A program made the position numbers and the translations under genes. Below are positions 19,462 to 29,826 of a stretch of 51,917 bases of DNA, one piece after another. The DNA is from Syncephalastrum monosporum B8922 (taxonomy: Eukaryota; Mucoromycota; Mucoromycetes; Mucorales; Syncephalastraceae). The notes below the pieces were generated by a model that was given only the letters and a program-made list of their open reading frames with translations, made no database searches and was not told where the DNA came from. The DNA is taken from contig JNEN01001279.1 in NCBI GenBank assembly GCA_000697355.1, positions 1 through 51,917 of the forward strand. The letters run 5' to 3'. The stretch's first letter is position 1. Every line of letters begins with the position of its first letter.

Positions 19462-22262
19462 CTAAGTGGCAGGTACGCCCGGAGGGAATTGGGAGGGGGG
19501 GGGAGCCGAGGCCAACGCAACCGCGGCGGACCACAGACCCGGCGAGACCGGTGCCGCAGTACCGCCGATGGGGAAGGCAAGGACAGGCAAGGCGGAAGGG
19601 GGAGGGGGCGGGGTAGTGTCTCTGGCAAAGGTGCCCGGCGACGGGGAGGACGTGAAGCAGAGATGTCTGCCTGCCAAAGTGGATGCGGCGCGGTCGACAG
19701 CGGCAGGGAACACGGGCCGCGATGCGCCACGGAGCGCGGCTTGGCGCTGGGCCTTGCGCAAACACACGAGATCGGCCCACACAGGCTCATCCGCATGGCC
19801 AGAAGCCACGGGTGCCGCTGCTTCTTGTACGGGCTGCTCTGGACGGGATCTACTCTCCTTCGCGCTGTGGGCCGGCGCGTCTCGTTGCGCGTGTCTTGGT
19901 TTGACGGACGACGAGCGGCGACGACGGCGTGGCTCTGCATCCGCAGGTTCAGACGGGCCTGGGCCGGAGGAAACAGATGCAGTATGGGACGCAGCAGAAG
20001 GTCGGCGGTGATTCGATGGAGGACGGTCCGAGCGGCTCGAGCGGCGATCGTGATTGTCGTGCGTGTGGCTACCGGCGGCAGGCGCTCTACCACCGTGTGG
20101 CTGGGACGAAGACGTGCGGTGGGCCAAGCGCGTCGAGGGCGGGACGTAGGGGCGCAGGTCCTCAAAGACCTCGGGATCCATATTGCGCTCTTCGGCATAC
20201 TTTTTGACAGCCGCCGACCACCTGTCTTCCTCCTTTTGATGGAGCCGGCCTGCGTAGGCATGCCATGCCGATGCACCGCTGCTCACAGGCTTGGCGGCAA
20301 CGCCGGGGGTCGTCTTGCCGACGTTCTCGACATAGTCACGCCAGGCCTTATCATCTTCGTCTTCTGTCTTATCCTGAGACGCCGCGTCGGCCTGGGTATC
20401 GACGGGCGGTGACGGCAGCGATTCAGCCGGGGCTGCGGCCGGATGCACAGGCGCCGTCGCGGGCGTCGCTTTGGCCGTCTCCGCTTCCTCTGTGTCGACT
20501 TCGGTCCTGGCCAGATGGTCCTGGTCCTCAGACGACACCTTGTCCTCAGATGGTGCTTTCATTTCAGGCGACACCTTGCCGTTGGGTGGTGCTTTTTGTT
20601 CTGGTGACGCCTTGGTCTCTGGTGCGGCCTTGGTCTCTGGTGGGGCCTTGACTTCTGGTGGAGCCTTGTTCTCTGGTGGGGTCTTGACTTCTGGTGGAGC
20701 CTTGACTTCTGACGGTGCCTTGACCTCTGACGGTGCCTTGTCCTTTGATGATACTTTTTCAGTTTCGTCCTTCTCCGCGAGAGCCGCCAGGGCCTCGGCC
20801 TTCTTGCGAGCCCGCTCGCGCGCTGCCTCAAACTCGGCTTCCTCAGCGTCCCGTCGCGCCTTGGCGCGCTCAGCCGCGGTCAGCATGACCTCCCGCTGGC
20901 TTGCAGGGTCATTCGCAGAGGCTTGCGGCGGGGGTGGCGGGTGGGTGTCGCTTGTGACGGACGAGGGCCGGCGAGGGCGCTGGAGGACGGTGGGCTGGAA
21001 GGCGGGGCGGTGGTTCTCCTGCGAAAGACGGCGCTGCGAGTAGGTACGTGGGCGGCGATCGCCCGAGAAATGGCGTTGAGGACGCCCCTCGGAAGCGCGT
21101 CGTGGGGTGGTGCGATCGACGGAGCCTTTGCGTGCCCAGCTGCTGCTGCTGCTGCTGCTGCTCAGGGTGGTCGACGTATCATGCGGGTGGGTATCGGGGG
21201 GCGTACGACGCAGCTGGGGCGGATAGCTGCGGTCATAGTCTTCGGTGAAGCGTTCTGAAGGTGCGACTGGGCTCGAGTAAGTCTCTTCGTCTTCGTCGGC
21301 GGTCGCCACGGGCGTGGACGCGTGACCGTCCTCGTGTTCTTCCAGGTCTTGCCGCACCATCTGATAACAAACAGATGAATATTGTGAACCAAGGAGCAAG
21401 GAGCAAGCTCCAGGCCATGTCCTTCCTACCTCATCCCAATCCATGTGGTCCGTATCAAACTCGTCAAGGACGCTGGATGTTTTTCTTGTGGAGCGAGGGT
21501 CTGGCTGCTATGAAACCAAGCACGAGATCATGTGAGACATGGACGCATGAAAAGAGGATAAACTTACATCCAGCGAGTGTGGCTGATCGGGAGAAGGCGA
21601 GGATGCAGCGTCGGATTTTCTGGAAGACGCAGGCGCTGCGGAGGACGGAGGAGCAGGAGGAGAGGCAGGCGTAAGGTGCGAATGAGGATGAGGATGGTCT
21701 GAAGCTGCGAAGGAAACAAGAGAGAGTAAAGGAGAAGAGGTGAGCCATTACGCCAGATCAAGAGATACAGATGTATCCAATATTCATATTCATATCCATA
21801 CAGCGAGAATCACCATGGTCTGACGAGTCCGGCTTTGAAGCGGCTGTGGCAGACCAGGCGCGGTGAGGGGGAGAGGCAGGCGAGAGTCCCGCCTGCGGAG
21901 GAGAGGCAATGGACTCTTCTGCGGGTGATGATCCCCATCCGCCGGCATTGGCGTTGGGGGACGCGCTGCCGTGATCCGACCCGGATGCATGCTCACGTCG
22001 GAGGCTGGGCAGATTCAGCGGGAGAGGTGCGGATACCTTTTTACTGGCCAGCAACCGTGCACGTGTGTTGCCGCCGCGGGTGCCTGGTCCATTCAAAAGA
22101 AACGGAACAGAACAGAATAGGACGCTTCATGAGCCGGTTTGATACTTCCAGATTGCGGTGGCTAGGGCGGATGGGAGTAGACCTACCTCCTGGATTGGGT
22201 GAGGCGTTGTATTTCTTTGACGTGTATCGGCCTGAGCTATTGGACGTGCTGTATTCAGACAT
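19462..22262 (-). CDS. Large disordered protein with BAT2/PRRC2 N-terminal-like motif
   Basis: Five exons are inferred: 22262-22187, 22083-21802, 21704-21568, 21504-21430 and 21360-19462 (822 residues, all introns GT-AG, 63-103 nt). The N-terminus, rebuilt across intron 1, reads SGRYTSKKYNAS, then GGTRGGNTRARLLASKKV and LPLNLPSLRREHASGSD followed by GGWG. This pattern (variable Pro, NLPSL+xE, then GWG) resembles the BAT2_N region of PRRC2 proteins. The body is Pro/Ser-rich with a poly-Ser run (AGC repeat near 21140). It also has a charged helix (AERAKARRDAEEAEFEAARE), about ten K-[AT]-[PS]-[PS]-E repeats and a WHAYAGRLHQKEEDRW segment. PRRC2 proteins associate with translation initiation and stress granules, so that role here is inference. 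The C-terminus is Ala/Pro-rich. Confidence 0.72.
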
Positions 22263-22516
22263 TAAGAACCGTTAAAAAAGACCGAGAAACTTTCGGGGAA
22301 CGCAACTTTTGAACATTGCATAAAGCTCATCAAAGTCAGTCACAACAAGCCAAAATCATACAAAACTCGAATCCACACCATGTGTGTGTGTGTAACACTC
22401 CACAACGAGTGCCTAGGCGAAAGCTACTTGTGTGTATCCGTTAGAAAAGGGAGAGAAAGAGACACATCAAGATCAAGGAGAGTCTATACACTTTTTTTTA
22501 TATATAAAGGGCTGAA

Positions 22517-23243
22517 TTAGGCGGTCCAGAGACGCTGGATAAACTCGGTTAAACCGACTTCATTGGTGTTGAATTCGAAACAGCCCCACATGACGAGACC
22601 GGTTGCGCCTGCCAGGGTCCAATTAGCCGCACGATGCCACCGCGGGTAGGTACGCTTGGGTATGTAGTCGGTGATGCATGAGTCAAAGCCCAGATAGATG
22701 TGGTACGGCAGCACGACACCCAGCAGACCATCGCAGATCGGGTGTGCGCCATAAACAAATTGTGTGCTGATAAGTGGGATCAACGCAATCGCAGACGCGC
22801 GCTCGGCTGTCCAGTGGAATGCACCGTGTGTATAGCTATTCTCTGCAGCTGTGGTCTCTCCTACGCTTCCCGGTGAGTCACGGTCCTCCTCCTCGCCTCT
22901 TCCTTATGAAGGAGCTTTACCTTGCTTCTTGTCTCCGTCTTCCTTTCTCTTCGTCACATTCTCCGCAGCATGGGCGATGGTGTTGGCTGCTGCGGCGGTG
23001 GCTGCTGCAGGAGAGTTGAGTACCTTTGGGTCGTGCAAATTGACATCGTGGTGTTTCTGTCCATGGGCGGGCTTGGCTGCTGGTAATGGCGACCACGACA
23101 TTTGGTGTCAGCAGTCGATATACATATAAACCACGCAAGTTACCTGCTGCTGAATAAGGCCGAATGAGGGATCGTGTGACGAGAGAAGACTGGATGGGTG
23201 GGGCTCGTACGGCCAGCGTCCGAAACATGAAGGCGGCTTTCAT
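22517..23243 (-). CDS. SDH4: Succinate dehydrogenase membrane anchor subunit (CybS)
   Basis: Exons 23243-23144, 23079-22921 and 22842-22517 (introns of 64 and 78 nt) give 194 residues. A mitochondrial presequence (MKAAFMFRTLAVRAPPIQSS) leads into a His/Ala-rich spacer. The conserved core is rebuilt across intron 2 (NSYTHGAFHWTAERASAIAL), followed by IPLISTQFVYGAHPICDGLL and VLPYHIYLGFDSCITDYIPK. The last motif contains the His, Asp and Tyr that form the haem and ubiquinone region in SDH4/SdhD proteins. A third membrane helix (AANWTLAGATGLVMWGCF) completes the expected three. It anchors the SdhA-SdhB dimer in the inner membrane (complex II, TCA cycle). Fungi can carry SDH4 paralogues, including Tim18, so a paralogue cannot be excluded. 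Confidence 0.92.
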
Positions 23244-23500
23244 TTCTGTAAAACTGGGGGAGAAAAAAAAGCAGAGTCTGTTTTTAAACTCTTTCAGTGC
23301 CTGTCAAAAGAAAAAGGTCGGTCGGTCTTTTGTGGATTCGAGCGAATCAACAGTCATGCTTCTACGCTTCTATGGATGCTATGTAACTGCCAACAATGCA
23401 AGACCCCATAATGGATGATGGAAAGCAAAGTGCTAGGAATGATAATAAAACAGGATAAAAAAAACAGTTACAAAACGAAGGGACGGGTGACTGATTATAT

Positions 23501-24596
23501 CTATTCTTGGTGATCCGGCTTTTCAGAGGCCTCTACCTCTTGGGCTAGATCCTTCTTTTCTTCTTCTTCTTTTCGGTCGGACGAGGCATTGTATTGGATA
23601 TAGCCCTGACGGTGGCGGTGGCAGAACTCCTTGGTGCCACTGCGATACTTTTCTTGGATGAGATTGTAAAAGAAACGATAGAAGAAGAGGAGGTTATCGT
23701 AACGTCCACGTGAGTCTTCATAGGCCTCCTCGTATTCCTTGTAAAAGTAGTAGATGGCTTCGATCGTCGCCAGATGATTCTCGCTCAACTGCTGATAACG
23801 CCAAAAGTAAGTCTTACGCGGTGCAATCGTCACTTTTTGGAACTTTTGCAGCGCAGGCGTTTCACGGACAATCTTGTTGGCCTGTTTCCATGTGCCGTCG
23901 ATGACAGCCACACGATCGAATGTGTCCCGGGGTATATCTTTGAGTTGCTTGGCATCCTGTCCAAAAAATAAAATAAAAAATAGTGATAATAATCAGAGTG
24001 GTGTTATCTATACAAAGGGGGGGGGGACACATACTGGGCCAGGGAAGAGGAGAAGCGTCCGTTCAGGCGATTCAAAGTCGGGCATGTTGCGCCACAAGTG
24101 GATATCGACGTCTTCATTCGCAATGACACGCGAGTGGATAGCCGTGGATTTGCCATCCAATTCTTGCTCGTGCTTGATCCTATTGCACGTGCCATGAGAC
24201 GTTTATCCAAAAATACTTGTCAAGCCAGACTCACACGTCGAGATGCACAGGGAGTTTAATGAAGGGAATCTCAGATCGGTCCATGCCGACAGTACAGAAG
24301 CAGCGGTAGCAAAAGTACTTCATCATTTTGTTGCATTGAGGGCACAGGTTGCGGGTCGTGACCTTGTGGAGAACAGTGTCGTCGTCAATGTTGAGATCGT
24401 CAAAAGGAGAGACGATGCGTGATCGTTTGGTATCCTCTTCGTTGTCCTGGGAGCTGCTCTCTCGCTTATGAGGAAGCGCCGTGCTCTCTTCCAGAGTATC
24501 TTTGGGGATCGCTGCTGCTGGTGCTGGTGCTGGTGCTGGTTCTGCTGTTGCTGTTGCTGCTGCTGTTGCTTTTTCTGCGTGTGTCTCCATTGGCAT
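23501..24596 (-). CDS. DTWD1: DTW-domain tRNA-uridine aminocarboxypropyltransferase
   Basis: Exons 24596-24235, 24179-24035 and 23956-23501 (introns of 55 and 78 nt) give 320 residues. The N-terminus is Ala/Thr/Pro-rich. A Cys cluster follows (NLCPQCNKMMKYFCYRCFCT), then SEIPFIKLPVHLDVIKHEQE across intron 1. NEDVDIHLWRN and TLLLFPGPDAKQLKDIP come next, and the family motif D-x-T-W occurs in VAVIDGTWKQANKI. APRKTYFWRYQ and a helical NHLATIEAIYYFYKEY segment close the catalytic region. This order matches DTWD1 enzymes, which install acp3U on tRNA using S-adenosylmethionine. The TDD family of related rRNA enzymes lacks this Cys-rich N-terminal layout. The second intron contains a C10 tract close to its donor. 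Confidence 0.88.
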
Positions 24597-27538
24597 GATC
24601 TCTTGCTTCCAGACAAAGGTCTGTCAAAATTGCAAAATAAAATTTCGGGTGGCGGCATTTCTGCGTCGGTGAAATCGAGATGACAGGCACTTTTGGCTCA
24701 ACCTCAACCTGCATCCCGGTTACCATTGCAGGCAAACCTTGGTCTTCTATTTTTCCCTACCCACGCGGCCCAACCGGTTGCTTCTCACCCCACAACTGTG
24801 ACTTATTTCTTTAAGAATATCTCCATATGTCATATTAAGCGAAGCTGACATGGGCTCATGGGCTCAACATTGAGGAGACCAGACAGGCCCTGAACATAGA
24901 TAGCCAGCCATTACCGAATGAGTGACGAATTTTTAGAATTGGTTTATGCTAATCCGTGTCTTGTTATCTGTATCTTTAAATGTCTATCTACGCTGGCAAC
25001 TGAACATAACCTACTTCGCATGACTCGTTGAAACTGAAGAGCCCTCACTGGCCCTCTTGCAGAATAATGATTCTTATGGATAACCCACCTCCAGTTTGCG
25101 GGCAGCCACCTAATTACTGTTGTAAAGGACCATTTCTTTGTATCAACACTCCGGCATCCCAAACACGCCAAATCTCTATACTGACTAATCGTATCATACA
25201 TTGTCCTCCGAGGGAGTCGTCTGTAGCGACATCGGTATAAGCTGATCTGATGACCGAGCGCAGACCACACCCACTTTCGTCTGTGCGCCATGATTTTGTT
25301 CTATATGCGGAGTAGTTTGTTTTGCTGTGGTTATAGGGAAAGGTAGTGTTCCGCCTCCTGCATTCGGTTTAGGTGTGATTCATGCAATGCGTAATGAGAC
25401 AACTCTTCCTGTGAATCTGTGATATACAGAAACAAGACAACAGCACACCATTCAAGAAAACAAAAGATTGAGCATCCCCAAAAAACTCCTTTTTCAGACC
25501 ATCGTAAGCAGCAAGAAAAGAAAGCAAAGATTTCCTCAAAGGATGACACAAAAGACGCGTCGCGCTGTGCATGAAAACCCCCCCCCCAAAAAAAAAAAAA
25601 AAAAAAAGGAAAAAAAAGGAAAATTGCCCATCTTTTCTTCTCTGTATTGTTCTTTATCATTTTTACTATTGCACAAAAAAAAAGAATGGGTGCCTCTTAG
25701 CCGTCCTACCCGAAGGTAGTCCGTTGCCCGAGGACCATCGCTTGGAGATGGGCACCCGTCGATCCTCTTCCGCACTTCACTGTTTTTAAAACCATTAAGG
25801 CCGATTGGAAGGGGAGCCCATCACTGAGCCCTGGCTAGGGGCCTCCGGGCAATCTGAAGATCCGGATAGTGTCCAACCCTGCGTTTCTTTATACAAGCCA
25901 GGCTGCGCATGCGGTAGTGCAATGCATGAGCTGTCGAAACTTGTCTGCTTCATTGGGTCTGGGGCCTCGCCATCCCCGGGATACCCTCCACAAATTGAAT
26001 AAAGAAAAGAAAAGAAAAGCGAAGAGGTGAAAAAAAAGACGCGTTTATATAGCTTTTTGACGCCTGAGAGTGAAAGTATTGTTACCTGTAGCCAATGAGG
26101 TCTCGCGTTCGTGAAAATATTTTTCACTCTCAGGAGTCAGGTGAGAATGACGCGTGTGAGTGTGAGTGCTGCGGCAGGTGCTGTGGTGGGTGGGGGAAAA
26201 GAAAAGAAGTGAAAGAGTCCACTGTGAACAAGAAGACATGGACATTGCAATGAATCTATGGCAATTTGAGTATCGGAGAAACCGTGTAACACCGCTCTAT
26301 TGTGCCTAGAATAAAGTTTGAGCTGCTACACGTCGTGTACATGTTTGCATGCATACAAATAGACCGTACATGAAAGAAGTTGATTACAAAGTGCTGTACT
26401 GTACAGTATAGTGTTCTGTATTACGCTTGCACACAGCAGCTCCACTAGAAGTCTTGGTGCGTCACGTATCATGTAAACTACGGCGATGACATGGTCTGTG
26501 CGTTGTACTATATTAGTCTGGACACAAGCTTCCGCTCCAATAACAAGACGTCCAATGGTTTCAGTCTCTCATATGAATATCGGCAAAGACCAAGGCTACG
26601 TCGCATGCATGAAATGCGTGCTATACTACGCAGTCGTGTCGACAATAACACGCACGGCGAATATCCGCAACCACTGCACAAAACTTAATCAGCAAGGCTA
26701 TCGAATGCTTCTACGAGAGTACACATTTGCGGTGCAAATGTCAAGCAGATGAATTGTTGACAATCATAATCATAGTGAGTAGCTTGCTCGCTTCTGTTCA
26801 CCACCGTCTGCTGTCTGAATGCTATTGAAAGTGGGTATTTAAATCTCGTATACGGACGGTCCAATGGAAACGATGCCATGTGCAGAAACACACTCCGGGA
26901 ACAGCGTAGGACGAAGAGGGTGCAATTGCGTGGGCATTACTCTTCTGTGACTCTGCCAAGCATCGACGAAGTTCTCAAGGACGTTTACAATCAAGAATCT
27001 TGGAGTGTTTCTCTTTGTTCTGCTCTATCTCGTCGGCAATCACTCACGCTCGCCGTACTTTTCTGCGTCTTTGTTCGGATCCAAGGTACTCAGCAGAGAC
27101 ACTCACGTTATGGTATGGGACATTGAAATTTTATTGCACCACAAGGGCTATCTATGCTAAATCGAGATGTACTCTCGAGATTTGATTGCTAATCATGCTG
27201 TATTTTGTGTTTCGACACCCTTTACACTGTACTGTACAGTACACCTTCAGTGCAGTGTGTAAACCATGCGTCCGTCTTTGGCCTTAAACATTTGCTTCCA
27301 CTTCCTGCTTGAAAGCTTCTTTTGATTCATCGCATCCGAAATCTTAGTATATTTCTGTACGTCACATGCGGAAAAGAAATGGTGACATGGCAGCATTGGT
27401 ATAATGAACGATTATAGAAAGCGGAGATGACCGAAATAGCGGGAAATCCTCGCAGCGAGCATTCACGTTGACTTTTCTTCTTTGTTCCTCTTTCATTGTA
27501 TCCTTCGTGCATGATAAACGACACGCCTCAACAGCTTT
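24597..27538. other. Sparse region, no intact gene seen
   Basis: About 2.9 kb. It contains a C9A19 homopolymer block at about 25576 and a 13-bp inverted repeat (CCTGAGAGTGAAA at 26063, complement at 26122). The palindrome CTGTACTGTACAG occurs near 26394, with the similar ACTGTACTGTACAGT near 27226. A 115-codon minus-strand frame at 24944-25291 starts with ATG but is rich in Arg/Trp/Cys with no recognised motif, and is probably a chance frame or relic. Confidence 0.5.
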
Positions 27539-27950
27539 ATGGGTGGGTTTCAACGAAGCGTCTTGAGGTTCATGATGCTCCCAGGGACGCAGACCAGCCC
27601 GCCTATTTTCTTCTCTTTGTTGAAAGCATGTAGGTTGTCAAAACGACAACAAGAAAAGCCGACTCCTTTTTGCTTACAGCCCATGGTACATTTTCCACTG
27701 AAGGAGGATGACAGTGATCGTTTGTTGTACCACTGTAGGCATGCTAACCAAGGCAGGCGCATCCGTCGAACGGGAGGGTGCGTTCGTGCGCGTTATCGTC
27801 TGGGGACGCGCTACCAGCATGCTTGCCGAGGGAGAGCTGCGCAAAGAATGGCGTGTTGACGTGACGGATATGGAAATTATCCCTCCTGTCTGTCCTGTGG
27901 CACTCCAGGTGGCCCTTCATTGTCAAGACCAAGACTACAATCGGCTGTAG
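27539..27950 (+). pseudogene. Decayed RPB9-like (RNA polymerase II subunit 9) copy
   Basis: A plus-strand frame starts MGGFQRSVLRFMMLPGTQ at 27539. After an intron-like stretch ending TTGCTTACAG it continues as PLKEDDSDRLLYHCRHANQ. Rpb9 proteins begin with a short LRFC-x2-C segment, then YP(K/R)EDxxxxRLLYxCRxCxx, the first zinc ribbon. Here the order and spacing are kept, but zinc-binding cysteines are replaced (LRFMM for LRFC, HAN for HCN). Downstream, another frame gives VDVTDMEIIPP-VCPV, which resembles the xDVTxDPTLP-xCPxC start of the second ribbon. Loss of cysteines and the frame change argue for a relic. The retained intron argues for a duplicated genomic copy rather than a retrocopy. 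The identity is a by-eye match only. Confidence 0.45.
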
Positions 27951-28824
27951 GCTCCCACTCTGATTTCTCGGCTCACACTGTATATTGCAAGTCGTTTCCG
28001 CTCTTATGCTTGAGCACGAAAAGTTGATAGCTGTCCTTGGCATATTCTCACCTCAATGACCCTCGCATGACTTTTACTACAACTGCAAATGATGTGTAAA
28101 AGAAAAAAAGGACCTCTTGCTACGCAAATGAAATAACACTACGATATTCTCGTGTAATGATCTATTATGACACGCGCGAATATTTGTAAGATATCAAGGC
28201 TGGTGTACTTTTCGAGAATGACTTCGGCTTTGTTACCGGTTCTGCCTATGGTTTCTGGAACACCCGGTTCGTTTATATGATATTAGTCGTCTCCATCCAC
28301 TTGTTGATTCGTGCCCATATGTGTTCGTATGCCTTGTGAGTTCATCGTGGTCGAGGGCGCTCTCTAGTCTCGACTAGGCTCGTAGGTGGCTGACACTCAT
28401 CTCATACAATGATTGAATTGAGCCTTAGGCAGTACGTCGTCCAGGTGCCATAAGACCAATTCAGATTTTATATCAAGAGATAGAACACCTCGTATCCTGC
28501 GGTTGTCGGAGCGAGACATCCTTCTTATATAGGAAGACTTCTTGCCTAGGACCTAGCTGATGAATCCTCTCTGCTGCCAGAGTTCTCCTCATGATACCGT
28601 GCCGAGTAGCAGGACATGCTATCGCGCTCTCCTCTCAAATGACGTAGCGAATTCAATGTCTCACGTCCCTTTTTTGAATTTGAATGTGATAATGTTTGCG
28701 AGGCGTGGAAAGAGTGGAGAGTGGAGCGTGTGCGGGTTTGGAAAATCTTGCAAACCTATTTGACAGCGCGCTTACTTTTTTTTTTTCGATCTCGCAGATC
28801 GTGCACTCTCTCACTCACCAAATC
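27951..28824. other. Intergenic region upstream of the acidic zinc-finger gene
   Basis: No gene seen. The final 60 bases before 28825 are T/CT-rich, as for other leaders in this window. Confidence 0.5.
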
Positions 28825-29723
28825 ATGCCGAAGCGACAGCAAAAGAAGCCAGCTGCATTTGTCAAGGAAGATGTCTCTGATTCAGAGGAGGAAGAAAAGC
28901 TGATTGCGCTGCCCGAGGATGTCGACGAAAGCGACAGTGATGCCTCCTTTAGTAATCTGCGTGAAGACGGTCCGACCAAAAACAGATACAACCGCTTAGT
29001 CGCAGCGGCCACCCACGAGGATATGAGTGACCACAGCAGTGACGAGGAGAACCCAAGTGACGAGGAGGACGAGGACGAGGACGAGGATAACGACGAAGAC
29101 GAGGAGGACGGCGAGGATGTGGCTGGCTTGGAGGAAGCCCTGGAAGCAGACGGCGCAGAGAGCGAGGAAGAAGAGGTTGAAGACGAGGAAGGCCGCTTGA
29201 CATTTGTCTGTGACATTTGTCCCGACAAGGTGCTGAAGAACGAAAAACAAGTCGAGGTCCATCTGCTGAGCAAAGTAAGTAAAGACGAAAATAGTCATGT
29301 AATCTGCATATTTATAAGATGTCCTATTAGCAACACAAACGCCGATTGCGCTTCGTGAGCAAGCAAAACAAGCAAAACAAGGACGGCGAGGAGAAGGAAG
29401 GAAACAAAGACAAGCCCAAGGATGAGCTTACACCCAGAGAGGCCAAGGCCATTCAGCGCAAAAAGGTACATTTGAACACGAAGCAAGGAGGTCTTTCGCT
29501 TAATTCTTTTTCTTTTTCTTTTCCTTTTTCATATTACTAGGAACATCGCGCGGCCCTGAAACGAAAACGATGGGAACGCAAGATGGCCGAAGAACAAGAG
29601 GCCAGCAAGAAGCGCGCAAAAGTAGACAAGGAGGGCACCAAAAAGTCAGGTCCAGTCAAAGGCAATGATAAACCCAAGAAGGCGGCGCGGCCCAGCAAGA
29701 AGAAGAACAAAGCATCTGCATAG
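28825..29723 (+). CDS. Acidic nucleolar-type protein with a single C2H2-like zinc finger
   Basis: Exons 28825-29274, 29331-29465 and 29541-29723 (introns of 56 and 75 nt) give 255 residues. The N-terminal half is very acidic (runs of Glu/Asp around residues 65-130). A lone zinc finger spans the first splice junction: FVCDICPDKVLKN, then EVHLLSKQHKRRLRF, with the cysteines spaced C-x2-C and two histidines downstream. The rest is strongly basic (REAKAIQRKKEHRAALKRKR, then KKAARPSKKKNKASA). An acidic block plus a basic tail with one finger is common in nucleolar ribosome-assembly factors, so that role is inferred from layout only. No named family is recognised. Confidence 0.82.
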
Positions 29724-29826
29724 ACAACGCATATATCTCATCTCTTGTATATTACACCCAGTCTTTCTTTTTTTTTTCTCTCTCTCTTTTTTGCATGGCA
29801 TTTTACAAAATGTATACTATTCTGTC

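Noticed and set aside
19404..20412. Long plus- and minus-strand frames over the BAT2-like gene
   Set aside because: GC-rich, Arg-rich shadows. Only the minus-strand frame continuing through four upstream exons makes a consistent protein.
24944..25291. 115-codon minus-strand frame starting with ATG
   Set aside because: No recognised motif, composition rich in Arg/Trp/Cys, no leader like other genes here. Left as part of the intergenic note.
25576..25604. C9A19 block as a possible retrocopy poly(A) tail
   Set aside because: No coding remnant of a processed gene was found directly upstream on either strand.
26063..26134. 13-bp inverted repeat CCTGAGAGTGAAA with a 46-nt loop
   Set aside because: Too short and isolated to call an element; no transcript-end or transposon context.
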